In this document: one piece after another, positions 29,101-38,600 of the stretch
Numbering within the stretch: the stretch's first letter is position 1
Layout of the letters: each line of letters starts with the position of its first letter
Assembly (NCBI RefSeq): GCF_004328665.1
Contig: NZ_CP019771.1
Coordinates: forward strand, 248,001-312,000
Reading direction: 5' to 3'
DNA: 64,000 bases
Origin: Pseudoalteromonas sp. DL-6
Lineage (GTDB): Bacteria; Pseudomonadota; Gammaproteobacteria; Enterobacterales; Alteromonadaceae
Program-made: the position numbers and the translations under genes
The notes under the pieces: model-generated
Seen by the model: the letters and a program-made list of their open reading frames with translations, nothing else
Databases searched by the model: none
Told to the model about the DNA's origin: nothing

Positions 29101-29420
29101 AGCTTTATCCTTGTTTAATAATAGGTTTAAAATTCAAACGATGTGTTTACTAAATACACCTATTACTTTTTTGATTTAAAATTTTGACCTCATGTGAATA
29201 CTGAGGTCATTAATTTTTATTTCAAGACTAACCTATATGAGTTCGGCTTTATTTATACTGAACTGCATAGTTTTTTATATGCAAGTAAAGCTAAATTTAT
29301 AAATTAGGGTATTTATTACATCAATTTTAAAAGTAACTTAATGAAATAAAATATAACAATGACGGTTTTAAGATTAAGCTGAGTATAAACACTGCAGTTG
29401 CATTATTTGGATGAGGTAGT
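29101..29420. promoter_or_regulatory. Intergenic region with a TGACCTCA inverted repeat
   Basis: 320 bases between divergent genes. It contains perfect arms TGACCTCA (29185-29192) and TGAGGTCA (29202-29209) with a 9-base spacer, a plausible operator about 85 bases upstream of the aldo/keto reductase start. GATGAGG lies before the ATG of the plus-strand gene. The rest is AT-rich with no visible gene. Confidence 0.5.
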
Positions 29421-30461
29421 ATGGATTCTTTAACACAAGTCGCATTAGGCAGTGCCGTAGGCTACGCGGTACTAGGCAATAAAGTAGGTAGAAAAGCCGT
29501 TGCGTGGGGCGCTATTTTAGGCACTTTACCCGATCTAGATGTATTTTTACCCTATGGCGGTAGTGTAGAGGCATTTACCTATCATCGCGGTTTTAGCCAT
29601 TCTTTATTTGTGCATTTATTAATAAGCCCGCTGATTGTGTGGCTAATATTAAAAATACACACAGGCATGCAGGCTTATAAAGTTCGTTGGTTTTGGTTGG
29701 TTTTTTTGTGCTTATCAACACATGCTTTATTAGATTCACTCACCGTTTATGGTACTCAGCTAATGTGGCCCTTAAGTGAATACCCTTTTGCGGTATCCAG
29801 CATGTTTATTATTGACCCCCTTTACACCTTGCCGTTATTAATTGGCTTAGCTTTTACTTTATTACCTAAAATAAGCACAAGTAAAGCCTATAAAATCAAT
29901 GCAATTACACTTAGCCTAAGCACAGCCTATTTATGCCTTGCCTTTGTGTTTAAACTCAATATTGACGACACAGTAAAAACAGCACTGAACAATCGCGATA
30001 TTGACGCAACCGGCTATATTAGTACGCCTGCCCCGCTCACTACTTTGCTTTGGCGTGTAGTGGTTATGTCTGACGGGCACTACTACGAGGGTTATGCCTC
30101 CGTGTTTGACTCGCCCAGTGATGTGACCTTAAATGCCTACAATACAACACCGTCTTTAATTAAGCCTATTGACAACCAATGGGGCATTCAAAGGCTACAA
30201 TGGTTTACAAAAGGGTTTTACTCTATCCGCCAGCAAACCGATAACGTGATTTTGTCAGATTTAAGAATGGGTATGGAATGCCAATATGTATTTAACTTTG
30301 TGGTGGGTGAGCAAGCTGAGTCAGGCATTAAGGTGGGTAGTTTTGAGCGACTCTCTCAGCGCCCTAGTTTTAGCAATGCCAGTAATATTTGGCAGCGAAT
30401 TTGGCAACCCGACGTCTCGCTGGCATCTCCATTGGCTAAAAATAACTGCTCGCTGCCATAA
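29421..30461 (+). CDS. Membrane-bound metal-dependent hydrolase, DUF457/YdjM family
   Basis: 346 residues with about five membrane segments in the N-terminal 190 residues. Motifs of the family: MDSLTQVALGSAVGYAVLG, LGTLPDLDVF (metal-site Asp), YHRGFSHSL (His-Arg-x-x-x-His), THALLDSLTVYGTQL and IIDPLYT. The C-terminal 150 residues face one side of the inner membrane. Members resemble zinc-dependent phospholipases or the SOS-regulated YdjM; the substrate is unknown. Single gene, convergent with the diguanylate cyclase, separated by a hairpin. Confidence 0.85.
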   Translation: MDSLTQVALGSAVGYAVLGNKVGRKAVAWGAILGTLPDLDVFLPYGGSVEAFTYHRGFSHSLFVHLLISPLIVWLILKIHTGMQAYKVRWFWLVFLCLSTHALLDSLTVYGTQLMWPLSEYPFAVSSMFIIDPLYTLPLLIGLAFTLLPKISTSKAYKINAITLSLSTAYLCLAFVFKLNIDDTVKTALNNRDIDATGYISTPAPLTTLLWRVVVMSDGHYYEGYASVFDSPSDVTLNAYNTTPSLIKPIDNQWGIQRLQWFTKGFYSIRQQTDNVILSDLRMGMECQYVFNFVVGEQAESGIKVGSFERLSQRPSFSNASNIWQRIWQPDVSLASPLAKNNCSLP

Positions 30462-30505
30462 TTAAGGGTTAAGCGAGCGCAGTCTGTAGATAAAGAGCCA
30501 AACAA

Positions 30506-30538
30506 CATTGTTGCTTAATCACTCGAATAGCAACAATG
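30506..30538. terminator. Hairpin between convergent genes
   Basis: CATTGTTGCT (30506-30515) and AGCAACAATG (30529-30538) form a 10-base-pair stem with a 13-base loop. The T-run is poor on both strands, so its strength as a terminator is uncertain. Confidence 0.45.
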
Positions 30539-30540
30539 AA

Positions 30541-31449
30541 TTAAGGATGCATGTAAGTAGTGTTTTTGCCGTTTGCCTTAGCCTGATAAACAGCGTTATC
30601 AGCATGCTTAAACAGTTCAGTAAACGTGCTGTTACTATCACTCATACATGCACCAATACTGACTGTTAGCCCTTCACTACCTACTTTAATTTCAGCAATT
30701 AGTTGGTGTAGTCTTTGGCAAAATATTAAGGTATCTGCGCTATGGGTGTCGGGTAACATAATTAAAAACTCTTCCCCACCATAACGCGCAACTAAATCTG
30801 TTTGTCTGCTTATTTTTTTAAGACATTCACCTAGCTCTTTTAGCACCCTGTCGCCCTGTAAATGCCCATAGGTATCGTTGATCTGTTTAAAATCATCAAT
30901 ATCAATCACTAATAGTGCAACTGAACGGTGTGTTCTTTTTGCTTGTTCGAGTAATAAAACACTGCGGTAATCCATTTCACGTCGGTTTAATAGCGATGTT
31001 AGCTCATCGGTAGACGCTAAAGATTGCAAGCGCTCGGTTTGTGCTTCTAACTTTTCCCGTGTTTTTATCAGCTCATCGTAGAGCTTATCTCGCTGCGTAG
31101 CATTAAAAAAGCTCCAGTATATATACCCTTTTTCATCAAGCTGTGCATTAACGGTAACTGCAATCCGCTCCCCTTGAGCACTGAGCATAATTAACTGCAT
31201 TTCTTGGCATTTTTTTTCGTGTATTAAGGTAGGAAGCACATAACTTTGTAAAAATATTTTTGAAGATTTAGTTAGGATTTTGTCAATATACTTGCCAATA
31301 AGTTCATTGCAATGCCAGTGTAGTTCCTTTTTAAAATAAGCATTTACATAAACAATCACGCTATCCGCATTGGTCACCAATACGCCATTTAAAAAGTAAT
31401 CAGCAGAGAAATCCGCAACCTTATTATTATCTAATTGATACAGTGGCAT
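30541..31449 (-). CDS. PAS-GGDEF diguanylate cyclase paired with an RsbQ-like hydrolase
   Basis: 302 residues. PAS domain at about 15-115 (GVLVTNADSVIVYVN), a linking helix (about 120-145) and a GGDEF domain with GGEEF at 224-228, so it should make cyclic di-GMP from two GTP. The inhibitory RxxD site is present (RQTD 215-218, five residues before GGEEF), so product feedback is expected. No membrane segment. It begins 5 bases after the hydrolase gene stop, indicating one transcript; the PAS domain probably takes its signal from that hydrolase. Confidence 0.9.
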   Translation of the reverse strand: MPLYQLDNNKVADFSADYFLNGVLVTNADSVIVYVNAYFKKELHWHCNELIGKYIDKILTKSSKIFLQSYVLPTLIHEKKCQEMQLIMLSAQGERIAVTVNAQLDEKGYIYWSFFNATQRDKLYDELIKTREKLEAQTERLQSLASTDELTSLLNRREMDYRSVLLLEQAKRTHRSVALLVIDIDDFKQINDTYGHLQGDRVLKELGECLKKISRQTDLVARYGGEEFLIMLPDTHSADTLIFCQRLHQLIAEIKVGSEGLTVSIGACMSDSNSTFTELFKHADNAVYQAKANGKNTTYMHP

Positions 31450-31454
31450 TACGG

Positions 31455-32261
31455 CTAACTCACAAAATCAATAATCGAACGGCCGACTGTTTCTGGATGA
31501 GTCATATGAATACAATGACCATGTGCGCTTATAACTTGGAGCGTCGCGTTAGGTATTTCATTTGCGACAAATTCGCCTACAGATGGCGCGGCTAAAGCAT
31601 CGTGTTCACTTTGTAAAACTAATGATGGCTGTTTTATATGTTTAAGCGTAGCGCGATAATCAGATAAAAAAGTGGCTTCTGCAAAGGTTTTTGCAATCAG
31701 TGGATCGGTTGAACAAAAGCTTCCCGATAGTTCCGCTATAAATTCATCAGGGTGAGAGCTCCCCATAACCAAAGGTGCTAAGTAATTGGCCCAGCCAATG
31801 TAATTTTTATCCATCAGGTTAAGTAGTTCGTGCAAGTCTTGTTTTTCAAACCCGCCAAAATAATCAGGGGGTAAATTTAAAAAGCACGGTGAAGGACAAA
31901 TCATAACTAGCTGAGCAAATAACTCTGGCTGCTCAATGGCGGCAAGTGCCCCAATTGTTGCGCTAACAGAGTGACCTATAAAAGTCACATCGCTAAGATC
32001 AAGTGCGTCACATATCTCAAGTACATCTTTGGCATACCCATCAAGGGTTGAATAACGCTTTTTGTTGTATTGAGAAATATCAGACTTACCAGAGCCTACA
32101 TAATCAAACAGCACTAAAGTAAAATGTTGCTCAAGCACTGGAGTAACAAACCGCCACATATTTTGGTCACAACCAAATCCGTGAGCCAAAACCAAGGTTT
32201 TATCACCCTTGCCAATTATTTTGACGTTGTTTCTTTTGCGTATTTCATTTAAGTGCGGCAT
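31455..32261 (-). CDS. RsbQ-like alpha/beta hydrolase
   Basis: 268 residues, the size of Bacillus RsbQ. Nucleophile Ser98 (GHSVSA), Asp221 (SEHDALA) and His249 (SAHGHCIH) form the triad, two positions shifted from RsbQ S96/D219/H247; also HGFGCDQNMWRFVTP and DYVGSGKSD. RsbQ-type proteins (related to plant karrikin and strigolactone receptors) bind a small hydrophobic ligand and activate a partner with a PAS domain. Here the partner is the PAS-GGDEF protein encoded immediately downstream. Ligand unknown. AAAGGA precedes the ATG. Confidence 0.9.
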   Translation of the reverse strand: MPHLNEIRKRNNVKIIGKGDKTLVLAHGFGCDQNMWRFVTPVLEQHFTLVLFDYVGSGKSDISQYNKKRYSTLDGYAKDVLEICDALDLSDVTFIGHSVSATIGALAAIEQPELFAQLVMICPSPCFLNLPPDYFGGFEKQDLHELLNLMDKNYIGWANYLAPLVMGSSHPDEFIAELSGSFCSTDPLIAKTFAEATFLSDYRATLKHIKQPSLVLQSEHDALAAPSVGEFVANEIPNATLQVISAHGHCIHMTHPETVGRSIIDFVS

Positions 32262-32538
32262 TAGAATGATCCTTTTCTTTGTTCACCTAATAATAGTAGT
32301 ATATTTATTAAACATAGTGAGGACTACTGTTTATATAAATAAGTTTAACTCATTGCAAAGCTTTATACATCAATTAGTTAGATGAAAAATCATCAAGAGA
32401 AAAAGTACATACTATTGTATTAAAAAGTGTGATTATTTATTTTGCTTAGGGATAAAAACACACACTTTTGTTAACATTAAATTACATCCTTAGCAGCCGG
32501 CATCAGCTTAGATAAAATGGCTATTACAACCAAACGGA

Positions 32539-32808
32539 TTAGTTCTGGTGCTCGTACTGCCCACGATAAACTTCAAATACTTTTAATACGGTGTGTTGTT
32601 CTTTTGAAAGTGAGTCAAACCAATCATCAAATAATTCATCATCTTCTTGTTCGCTTAATGCTAAATAATGAGCAAGTAATTCAATGATATCGTTATGAGA
32701 ACATGCGAGTGGGTCAACTTGTTTTGCCAATACACTATGATCGCGCTCTCTGAGAGTGTCCATGACTCCTTGGTCGATTTGGTCTTGTTGTGCCTGAGCG
32801 TCACTCAT
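32539..32808 (-). CDS. Small acidic protein of unknown function
   Basis: 89 residues, acidic and likely helical (NDIIELLAHYLALSEQEDDELFDDWFDSLSKEQHTVLKVFEVY). No signal peptide. I do not recognise a family. The spacing and conserved-looking amphipathic helices support a real gene, with a usable ribosome site (AGAGGTAG, about 8 bases upstream) and non-overlapping surroundings. It lies between the RsbQ-like gene and the divergent L31 gene. Confidence 0.6.
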   Translation of the reverse strand: MSDAQAQQDQIDQGVMDTLRERDHSVLAKQVDPLACSHNDIIELLAHYLALSEQEDDELFDDWFDSLSKEQHTVLKVFEVYRGQYEHQN

Positions 32809-33008
32809 AAAACTACCTCTATTAACGTTATTAAATTTTTATTATTTTTGTTCGCTGAGTCTAGTTATAGCAGCCTAAATACTAATAGCCAGTACTTTTG
32901 ATCTAAGTGCTTATTTTTTGACTTGTTTGTGCAAATACGCAGCAATTATGCTGCGTTTAAGGCTATTTAAAATGATTTGCAAAGGGAAAATAAATACGTT
33001 AAATTAAA

Positions 33009-33023
33009 TGATATACTATCACA
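33009..33023. promoter_or_regulatory. Zur box upstream of the alternative L31/L36 genes
   Basis: TGATATACTATCACA at 33009-33023 matches the gammaproteobacterial Zur consensus TGTTATANTATAACA at all but two fixed positions and contains a perfect TGATA/TATCA repeat. It sits 18 bases before the L31 ATG. Zur represses zinc-independent ribosomal protein genes when zinc is sufficient. Confidence 0.75.
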
Positions 33024-33041
33024 TAGCATTAAAGGCATTTT

Positions 33042-33308
33042 ATGAAGCCCAATATTCACCCTGATTACCATGTGGTTGCTTTTCATGATACTGCAGCTGA
33101 TTCTTACTTTATTATTGGTTCAACCATTAAAACCAATCGCACCATAGAAATTGAGGGTAAAACATACCCTTATGTTCCTATTGATGTCTCAAGTGACTCA
33201 CATCCATTTTATACCGGCAAACAAAAAACGCTCGCTACTGATGGCCGCGTTGCGCAATTTAATCGTCGCTTTAAAAACCTCTCTACAGCTAATAAGGAAA
33301 GCAAATGA
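33042..33308 (+). CDS. rpmE2: Type B (zinc-independent) 50S ribosomal protein L31
   Basis: 88 residues. Begins [29 protein letters not shown] and has the [14 protein letters not shown] and RVAQFNRRF segments of L31 type B. There is no cysteine at all, so the zinc site of standard L31 is absent. It replaces the zinc form when zinc is scarce, freeing zinc. Its stop codon overlaps the next start as ATGA, and a Zur box lies upstream. Confidence 0.95.
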   Translation: MKPNIHPDYHVVAFHDTAADSYFIIGSTIKTNRTIEIEGKTYPYVPIDVSSDSHPFYTGKQKTLATDGRVAQFNRRFKNLSTANKESK

Positions 33309-33439
33309 AAGTATTAAGTTCATTAAAAAGTGCAAAACAACGACCTGGTTGTCAAATTGTAAAGCGCAAAGGGCGAGTGTTCGTGATATGTAAAAACAAC
33401 CCTAGATTTAAAGCCGTGCAGGGTATGAAGAAAAAATAG
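33305..33439 (+). CDS. rpmJ2: Zinc-independent 50S ribosomal protein L36
   Basis: 44 residues: begins [20 protein letters not shown] and continues with [20 protein letters not shown] before a lysine tail. It is the C-minus form: of the four zinc ligands (three Cys and one His) of standard L36, one Cys is replaced and the His is Phe. The start overlaps the L31 stop (ATGA at 33305-33308). Short but clearly recognisable. It acts with the type B L31 in zinc-sparing ribosomes. Confidence 0.93.
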   Translation: MKVLSSLKSAKQRPGCQIVKRKGRVFVICKNNPRFKAVQGMKKK

Positions 33440-33448
33440 TGGGATAAA

Positions 33449-33480
33449 TAATAATGCCGAGTTTATACCCGGCATTATTA
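33449..33480. terminator. Bidirectional terminator
   Basis: TAATAATGCCG (33449-33459) / CGGCATTATTA (33470-33480) with a 10-base loop, between L36 and the convergent OsmC gene. Confidence 0.7.
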
Positions 33481-33496
33481 AGGTCTGTTTAACTGT

Positions 33497-33883
33497 TTAT
33501 TTAACTACAACAGAAAACTCAGGCACTGCTTGAATTACTTTTTTAACAGTACATGTATTTACCGCAGCAATCAGTGCTTTTTTATATTTAGCAGGGAAAC
33601 CTTCTGGCAAGCCAATTTCGATTGAAAAAAGCTTCTTACCGTTTTCATCTACATTTTCGTTATTTTGTGTCAGTGTCATCCCTTCAGTCGAGATCTCTCT
33701 TTGCTGACAAAATTTACGCGCATAAAAACCAGCACACAACACCATGCTTACTAAAAAATAGTCAAACGGTTCTGGATGCTCAGCATCACCACCGGCGTTT
33801 ATGCTTTGATCGCTTATAACTTCATGCTCACCAAACTTAGCACTTAATTTTTGACCGTCTAACATTGAAACCGAAATTTCCAT
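33497..33883 (-). CDS. OsmC/Ohr-family protein
   Basis: 128 residues. OsmC-type fold with the two expected redox cysteines: Cys50 in SMVLCAGFYARKF and Cys111 in AAVNTCTVKKVIQ. Such proteins reduce organic or hydrogen peroxides in the cytoplasm; this one is the shorter OsmC-like (YhfA/YmaD-like) type, and its substrate is uncertain. It starts 9 bases after the cytochrome b562 gene stop, so the two are one transcript. Confidence 0.8.
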   Translation of the reverse strand: MEISVSMLDGQKLSAKFGEHEVISDQSINAGGDAEHPEPFDYFLVSMVLCAGFYARKFCQQREISTEGMTLTQNNENVDENGKKLFSIEIGLPEGFPAKYKKALIAAVNTCTVKKVIQAVPEFSVVVK

Positions 33884-33892
33884 TACTAATCC

Positions 33893-34282
33893 TTATTTTC
33901 CAAACAATAATTCAAAAAAGCCTGGAGGCTCGTGTAATTCGTGATATTTTTTGCGCAAATTATCAATCGCCTTAAGTGGTTTTTTTGCCGACTCAAGCCC
34001 CTGCTCGTTCGCTACTTTTTTGGCTAACTGGGCTTGAATCAGCACCTTATCTAACCCTTGCACCGACTTTTCAGCTTCTTTATAAAACTTGGCTTGCTTA
34101 CTTTGCTCTATCAATTTAATAAATTCATCGATAGCGCCATTAAATTCTGCTAACTGGGTTGCTTCAACACTTTGTTTATAAGCAAGCCCAATGTTTTTCA
34201 TGGTCTTTTCTAAGTCGCTCATTTCATTAGCGGCAACTGTTTGGCTAAATATTAATACCATTAACAACAAAACTGCTTTCAT
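33893..34282 (-). CDS. cybC: Cytochrome b562
   Basis: 129 residues, signal peptide ending in VAA (about 18), then a four-helix bundle of about 110 residues. The two axial haem ligands of the family are present: Met28 (LEKTMKN) and His114 (LRKKYHELH). It is a small soluble periplasmic haem protein of unclear role. It lies upstream of and probably co-transcribed with the OsmC-like gene. The gene is divergent from the binding-protein gene at 34417. Confidence 0.85.
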   Translation of the reverse strand: MKAVLLLMVLIFSQTVAANEMSDLEKTMKNIGLAYKQSVEATQLAEFNGAIDEFIKLIEQSKQAKFYKEAEKSVQGLDKVLIQAQLAKKVANEQGLESAKKPLKAIDNLRKKYHELHEPPGFFELLFGK

Positions 34283-34416
34283 TAATACATCCTAAAAAAT
34301 AATTGCTGCATACATGCTAAACTTAGTGGGGTATTATATAGCATAACGCCTAGATGTCACCAAGGAGCACTTTAGCAAGGATAAAATTGAGCTTTAAAAA
34401 GTTTATAGAGAAATGT

Positions 34417-35499
34417 ATGTCCTTTTTTAAATTATACCGCCTACTAACGATTACCTGCCTACTATTAGTTAGTTATAATGCTCATGCTCTAGAGATCAGA
34501 TTTATTAATCCGGGTTTTTCCGACTCTGTTGATTCAAAAAATAACAACACCGGAAATTTTTGGTTTGATGTTTCTAAAATCATGCAAAGTGCAGCCACTG
34601 ATTTAGATGTGACATTAACAATAAAATACGCCAACCGAAATCATATTTTAATGAAAGAGCTGATCCAGCAGGCTATAAATGACAAACCCGATTACCTGAT
34701 CCTCGTAAACGAAAAAAATGTTACCAGTAAATACCTCTCTATAATAGACAGTAAACATGTCCCTATTTACTTTTTATTAAATCGCCCCTCGCCTGCGTCA
34801 GTTGATAAGTTACGCAAAAATGGCACTAATATAGTCGGTAGTATTACCCCAAATAATCGCGTTGCAGGCAAATTATTAATGCAAGAGCTTTATAATACGT
34901 TTTCTAAAAAAACAACAACACAAGCACATACCCTAGCGTTATTAGGCGATTATGCAACGCCTGCTTCTATTATGCGTACCCAAGGGTTAATGGACTTTTT
35001 AACGCAAACACCGCAAGTTACGTTAATCGCTAAAGAGGTTGCCAATTGGTCTGAGCAAGAAGGGTTTAGAAAAACCTTAGCGTATATGCAGCAAGCCCCA
35101 GAAATTAACATTATATGGTGTGCGAATGACGCCATTGCGTTTGGCGCAAAAAGGGCATTAAAGCAACTAAACAAGCAATCGCAAGTTATTGTGGGTGGTA
35201 TTAACTGGGAGGCTCCACCTAATAATGGTTCAGAGCTTGATGTATCTATTGGAGGCCATGTGTTGTTAGGCGCTTATGCCCTAGTTAATTTGTTCGACAA
35301 CCATACTCAACCAAAACATAGCCCTTTGCTTCATCGTACAGCTGATATTTTTGATCCGCTTAACGCTGCGAACATCCCGTTATACAACGCGATAAATAAA
35401 GCAGGACTAGCTGAAATAGACTTTATGCAATTTAGTAAAACACACGCTGACTGGCATGAATTTACTATAGAGAATTTACTGTTAGCGCTTGAGAAGTAG
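34417..35499 (+). CDS. Orphan periplasmic sugar-binding-type protein
   Basis: 360 residues from the ATG at 34417 (AGAG 6 bases upstream); a start at 34354 would add 21 residues of basic sequence before the signal peptide. Signal peptide ends at AHA. The mature protein looks like a type I periplasmic binding protein (LEIRFINPGFSDS, QQAINDKPDYLILVNEK, NNRVAGKLLMQEL, RTQGLMDFL, WCANDAIAFGAKRALK, VVGG-type strand). No ABC permease or ATPase gene is near, so it may serve a sensor or chemoreceptor rather than import. Ligand unknown. Confidence 0.75.
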   Translation: MSFFKLYRLLTITCLLLVSYNAHALEIRFINPGFSDSVDSKNNNTGNFWFDVSKIMQSAATDLDVTLTIKYANRNHILMKELIQQAINDKPDYLILVNEKNVTSKYLSIIDSKHVPIYFLLNRPSPASVDKLRKNGTNIVGSITPNNRVAGKLLMQELYNTFSKKTTTQAHTLALLGDYATPASIMRTQGLMDFLTQTPQVTLIAKEVANWSEQEGFRKTLAYMQQAPEINIIWCANDAIAFGAKRALKQLNKQSQVIVGGINWEAPPNNGSELDVSIGGHVLLGAYALVNLFDNHTQPKHSPLLHRTADIFDPLNAANIPLYNAINKAGLAEIDFMQFSKTHADWHEFTIENLLLALEK

Positions 35500-35575
35500 C
35501 ACTGTAAAGCCCCTTTACAGTACTATTCCCTTATTTAAAACTCTGAACGCATTTTGCCTACCATAATAAATGTCC

Positions 35576-37354
35576 CTATGCCTTATTGGATAACCAAAGC
35601 GTTTGATAGGGTGCTAACAGCATGGTTTGTTGGGATTCATCAAGTGTTGTTTTAGAAATTAGCTCAACCCATTGCTGGGTATTTATTAAGTTTAAGTCGG
35701 CTAAGGTTAAGCTTTGTGGCTGACTGCTAATATTATAAACACAAAAAATACTTTGTTGGCGGTCTATACTTTGTCGCCAAAAACCAAATAACCCCTCTCC
35801 TAAGTGCAAAGTAAATTGTGTGGCATTAGGATGGAATGCAGCTTGCCTTTTACGCACTGCTAATAATTGTTTTATTCCCTTGAACACCTGGTGATGATGG
35901 CTGTATTTTTCTTCAATTGCCGCTAATAATTTTGACTCTTGCCAGCGATGACGATTAATTGCACGATTGTGCTGCGAATTTTCAAAGCGCTCATAGTCAT
36001 TAGTGGTGCCAAGTAAACTGTGTATATATAGCCCTGGAATTCCTTCCATTGCAAACATAATGGCATGAGCACACAAAAAACGCTCAAGGCCATATTTATC
36101 TGCGCCGTTATGCGTCCCTTGTAAGGCATCAAACAAGGCAATATTTAGCTCATAGGGGGTATGTGTACCATCGTGACTGGTGCGCATTGAAACACGACCC
36201 CCAAATTGCATGGTCGTACTTACTAACGAAGCAACTTCACTCGGTTGTAATAACCCTTCAATTGGTCTCAAACCAATGCCATCATGAGAGGCAATAAAAT
36301 TAAAATATGCGGTACCGTTTTGCGCTGGCGGCATGCTCATCATCCAGTGCTTAAGCGCGGTACTATCGCCGCTAAGTAAGGTATGCAATAACAACGGCGG
36401 CAAGGCAAAGTTGTAAATTGCATGGGCTTCGTTGGCATTACCAAAGTACGATAGGTTTTCTTGATTAGGAATATTGGTCTCAGTAATAATCACCACACTG
36501 GGCTCGGCATGCTCAATCAGCGTTCGCAGTAAACGTACCACTTCATGGGTTTGCGGTAAGTTTATACAACTGGTATTGAGTTGTTTCCATAAAAATGCCA
36601 CGGAATCAAGGCGAAACAAGCGAATACCGTTATCTAAATAATGGCGAATAATGCCAACAAACTCTTTTAATACCTCAGGGTTTTCAAAATTAAAATCCAC
36701 CTGATCATGACTAAATGTACACCATACATGCTTATCACCGCTTGCTGTGGCTACCGTATGTAATAATGGCGAGGTTCGTGGGCGCACGACTTGGCTTAAA
36801 TCGTCAGTTAAACTAGCTGTTTTAAAATAGTCTTTCCCTGGGTGTGTATCGGTTAAAAAGTTTTCAAACCAAAGACTTCGGCTAGAACAATGATTAATCA
36901 CTAAATCAGCCATTAACTTTACATCGTTGGCAATGGCGTTAATGTCTTGCCAATCGCCCAGCGCTTCATTAACTTGCGCATAGTTCATTACCGCAAATCC
37001 TTCATCTGAGCTATACGGATAAAAAGGTAAAATGTGCAGCGCATTAAGCTGATGATCGCACTGCTCTTTTATAAAGCGGTGCAAGGTTTTTAACGGCGCC
37101 TCTAAGGCAGTTCCAACTGCTAACTCACTGTCTTCATGATTTATAATAGAATCGCCATAGGCAATTAAAACAATATCTTGTTCATCCCAGCGGTTCGTGT
37201 GCGGCGTAGGATCTCGAAGTGGGTTATTCCCCAATATCAAGGTGATTAATTCCTCAGCCAATTCGATTACTGCTATCGGTAACTCAACCCCTTGATAAAT
37301 AGTATGTAAATGTTGTTCGACTCGTTGAAAAAACTGTTCCCTAACTATGTCCAC
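35576..37354 (-). CDS. Glucosylglycerate phosphorylase (YcjM-like, GH13_18)
   Basis: 592 residues from a GTG at 37354 with GAGG five bases upstream; a TTG at 37408 would overlap the upstream gene and add 18 residues, while E. coli YcjM (559) begins near here. Counted from that TTG, catalytic Asp268 (LFRLDSV), acid/base Glu310 (IITETNIP) and Asp376 (IASHDGIGL) are present. Sucrose-phosphorylase relatives split a glucoside with phosphate; YcjM acts on glucosylglycerate. Here it should give glucose-1-phosphate and glycerate. Its genomic partners (glucosylglycerate synthesis) strongly support that substrate. Cytoplasmic. Confidence 0.85.
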   Translation of the reverse strand: MDIVREQFFQRVEQHLHTIYQGVELPIAVIELAEELITLILGNNPLRDPTPHTNRWDEQDIVLIAYGDSIINHEDSELAVGTALEAPLKTLHRFIKEQCDHQLNALHILPFYPYSSDEGFAVMNYAQVNEALGDWQDINAIANDVKLMADLVINHCSSRSLWFENFLTDTHPGKDYFKTASLTDDLSQVVRPRTSPLLHTVATASGDKHVWCTFSHDQVDFNFENPEVLKEFVGIIRHYLDNGIRLFRLDSVAFLWKQLNTSCINLPQTHEVVRLLRTLIEHAEPSVVIITETNIPNQENLSYFGNANEAHAIYNFALPPLLLHTLLSGDSTALKHWMMSMPPAQNGTAYFNFIASHDGIGLRPIEGLLQPSEVASLVSTTMQFGGRVSMRTSHDGTHTPYELNIALFDALQGTHNGADKYGLERFLCAHAIMFAMEGIPGLYIHSLLGTTNDYERFENSQHNRAINRHRWQESKLLAAIEEKYSHHHQVFKGIKQLLAVRKRQAAFHPNATQFTLHLGEGLFGFWRQSIDRQQSIFCVYNISSQPQSLTLADLNLINTQQWVELISKTTLDESQQTMLLAPYQTLWLSNKA

Positions 37355-37379
37355 AGGCGCCTCGTTTAAGTATACCAAT

Positions 37380-38600
37380 TTAACTGTATTGTTCGTTATC
37401 AAGCTCAACGGCTTCTTTTAATCGATCTAGTACATCGGGCATCGCCGAAGCTACACGGTTCCAACTCGGCACAAATGGCGCTTCCATTGGGTTTTCTAAA
37501 AAGTGTTGGCCAGCATTCATAATATTTTGTGCAAACATTTCTACCGCTTTTTCTTCTTGGTGAATATCAAGTGTTAAGCCGTTCATTAACGCATCATTAT
37601 GATAGGTTTCAATAAAGTCTAAACCAATGCGGTAATAAGTCGCTTTTAATGAACGTATGGTTTCGCTGGTAAAAGTAACCCCCTGAGTCGCTAACTTTCT
37701 AAATAGTGCTTTGGTTATATCAATCGACATTTTAGAAAGGCCAGCTGTTTGGTCGTCCAACGATAATTCTTGGTGTTTATGATCGTAGTTATCGGCAATA
37801 TCAACTTGGCACAAGCGGTTATGAGAATAATTACGATACATCTCGCTTAATACGCCAATTTCTAATCCCCAGTCACTAGGAATACGAATATCGTTTAATA
37901 CATCGCGTCTAAATGAAAATTCACCGGCTAATGGGTAACGAAACGAGTCCATATACTCAAGGTAATCACGGCTGCCTAAAATGGTTTTAAACGAGCGTAA
38001 TAACGGAGTAACCAGTAAACGCGATACTCGACCATTTATTTTTCCATTGGCAGTACGCGGGTAAAAGCCTTTACAAAACTCATAGTTAAATCGAGGATGT
38101 GCAACTGGATAAATTAATCGCGCTAATAAGCCTCGGTCATAAGTTAAAATATCGCAATCATGTAGTGCTATTGACTCAACCTCCGCGGTAGCGAGTTTAT
38201 AGCCCATGCAATACCACACATTACGGCCTTTACCGAGCTCGCGTGGCGCCACACCTAAAGCTTGAAGCTCTTTATCGAGCGCCTGCAAACGTGGGCCATC
38301 GTTCCACAACACTTTATGGTTTTGATCAAGCGATTTAAAAAAGTTCAATGCATAGCGATACTGGCTTTCGTCGGCTCTGTCTAAGCCTATGGTTATTTGC
38401 GATAAATACGGTACTTGTTGCAGCTCTTTAACTATGTTTTGTAAAGCAGGGCCTTCTAACTCACTAAATAATGAAGGCAATATAAGCCCCATTGGTCGCT
38501 GTTTACTAAAGCTAAGTAACTCTTTTTCTAAATCGTCTACGGGTCTATTGGCAATGTTATGTAGTGTTGTAATAATGCCATTTTGATAAAAATCAGCCAT
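37380..38600 (-). CDS. gpgS: Glucosyl-3-phosphoglycerate synthase
   Basis: 406 residues from the ATG at 38600 ([15 protein letters not shown]); a longer start at 38666 overlaps the kinase/phosphatase gene more deeply and is unlikely. GT-A fold: GKGRN at 123-127 (as GKG in GpgS), DCD at 148-150 for metal and nucleotide sugar, and [18 protein letters not shown] later. It would transfer glucose from a nucleotide donor to 3-phosphoglycerate. It overlaps the upstream gene by 8 bases with GGAG 10 bases before the start, so is co-translated. Mannosyl specificity cannot be fully excluded. Confidence 0.8.
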   Translation of the reverse strand: MADFYQNGIITTLHNIANRPVDDLEKELLSFSKQRPMGLILPSLFSELEGPALQNIVKELQQVPYLSQITIGLDRADESQYRYALNFFKSLDQNHKVLWNDGPRLQALDKELQALGVAPRELGKGRNVWYCMGYKLATAEVESIALHDCDILTYDRGLLARLIYPVAHPRFNYEFCKGFYPRTANGKINGRVSRLLVTPLLRSFKTILGSRDYLEYMDSFRYPLAGEFSFRRDVLNDIRIPSDWGLEIGVLSEMYRNYSHNRLCQVDIADNYDHKHQELSLDDQTAGLSKMSIDITKALFRKLATQGVTFTSETIRSLKATYYRIGLDFIETYHNDALMNGLTLDIHQEEKAVEMFAQNIMNAGQHFLENPMEAPFVPSWNRVASAMPDVLDRLKEAVELDNEQYS

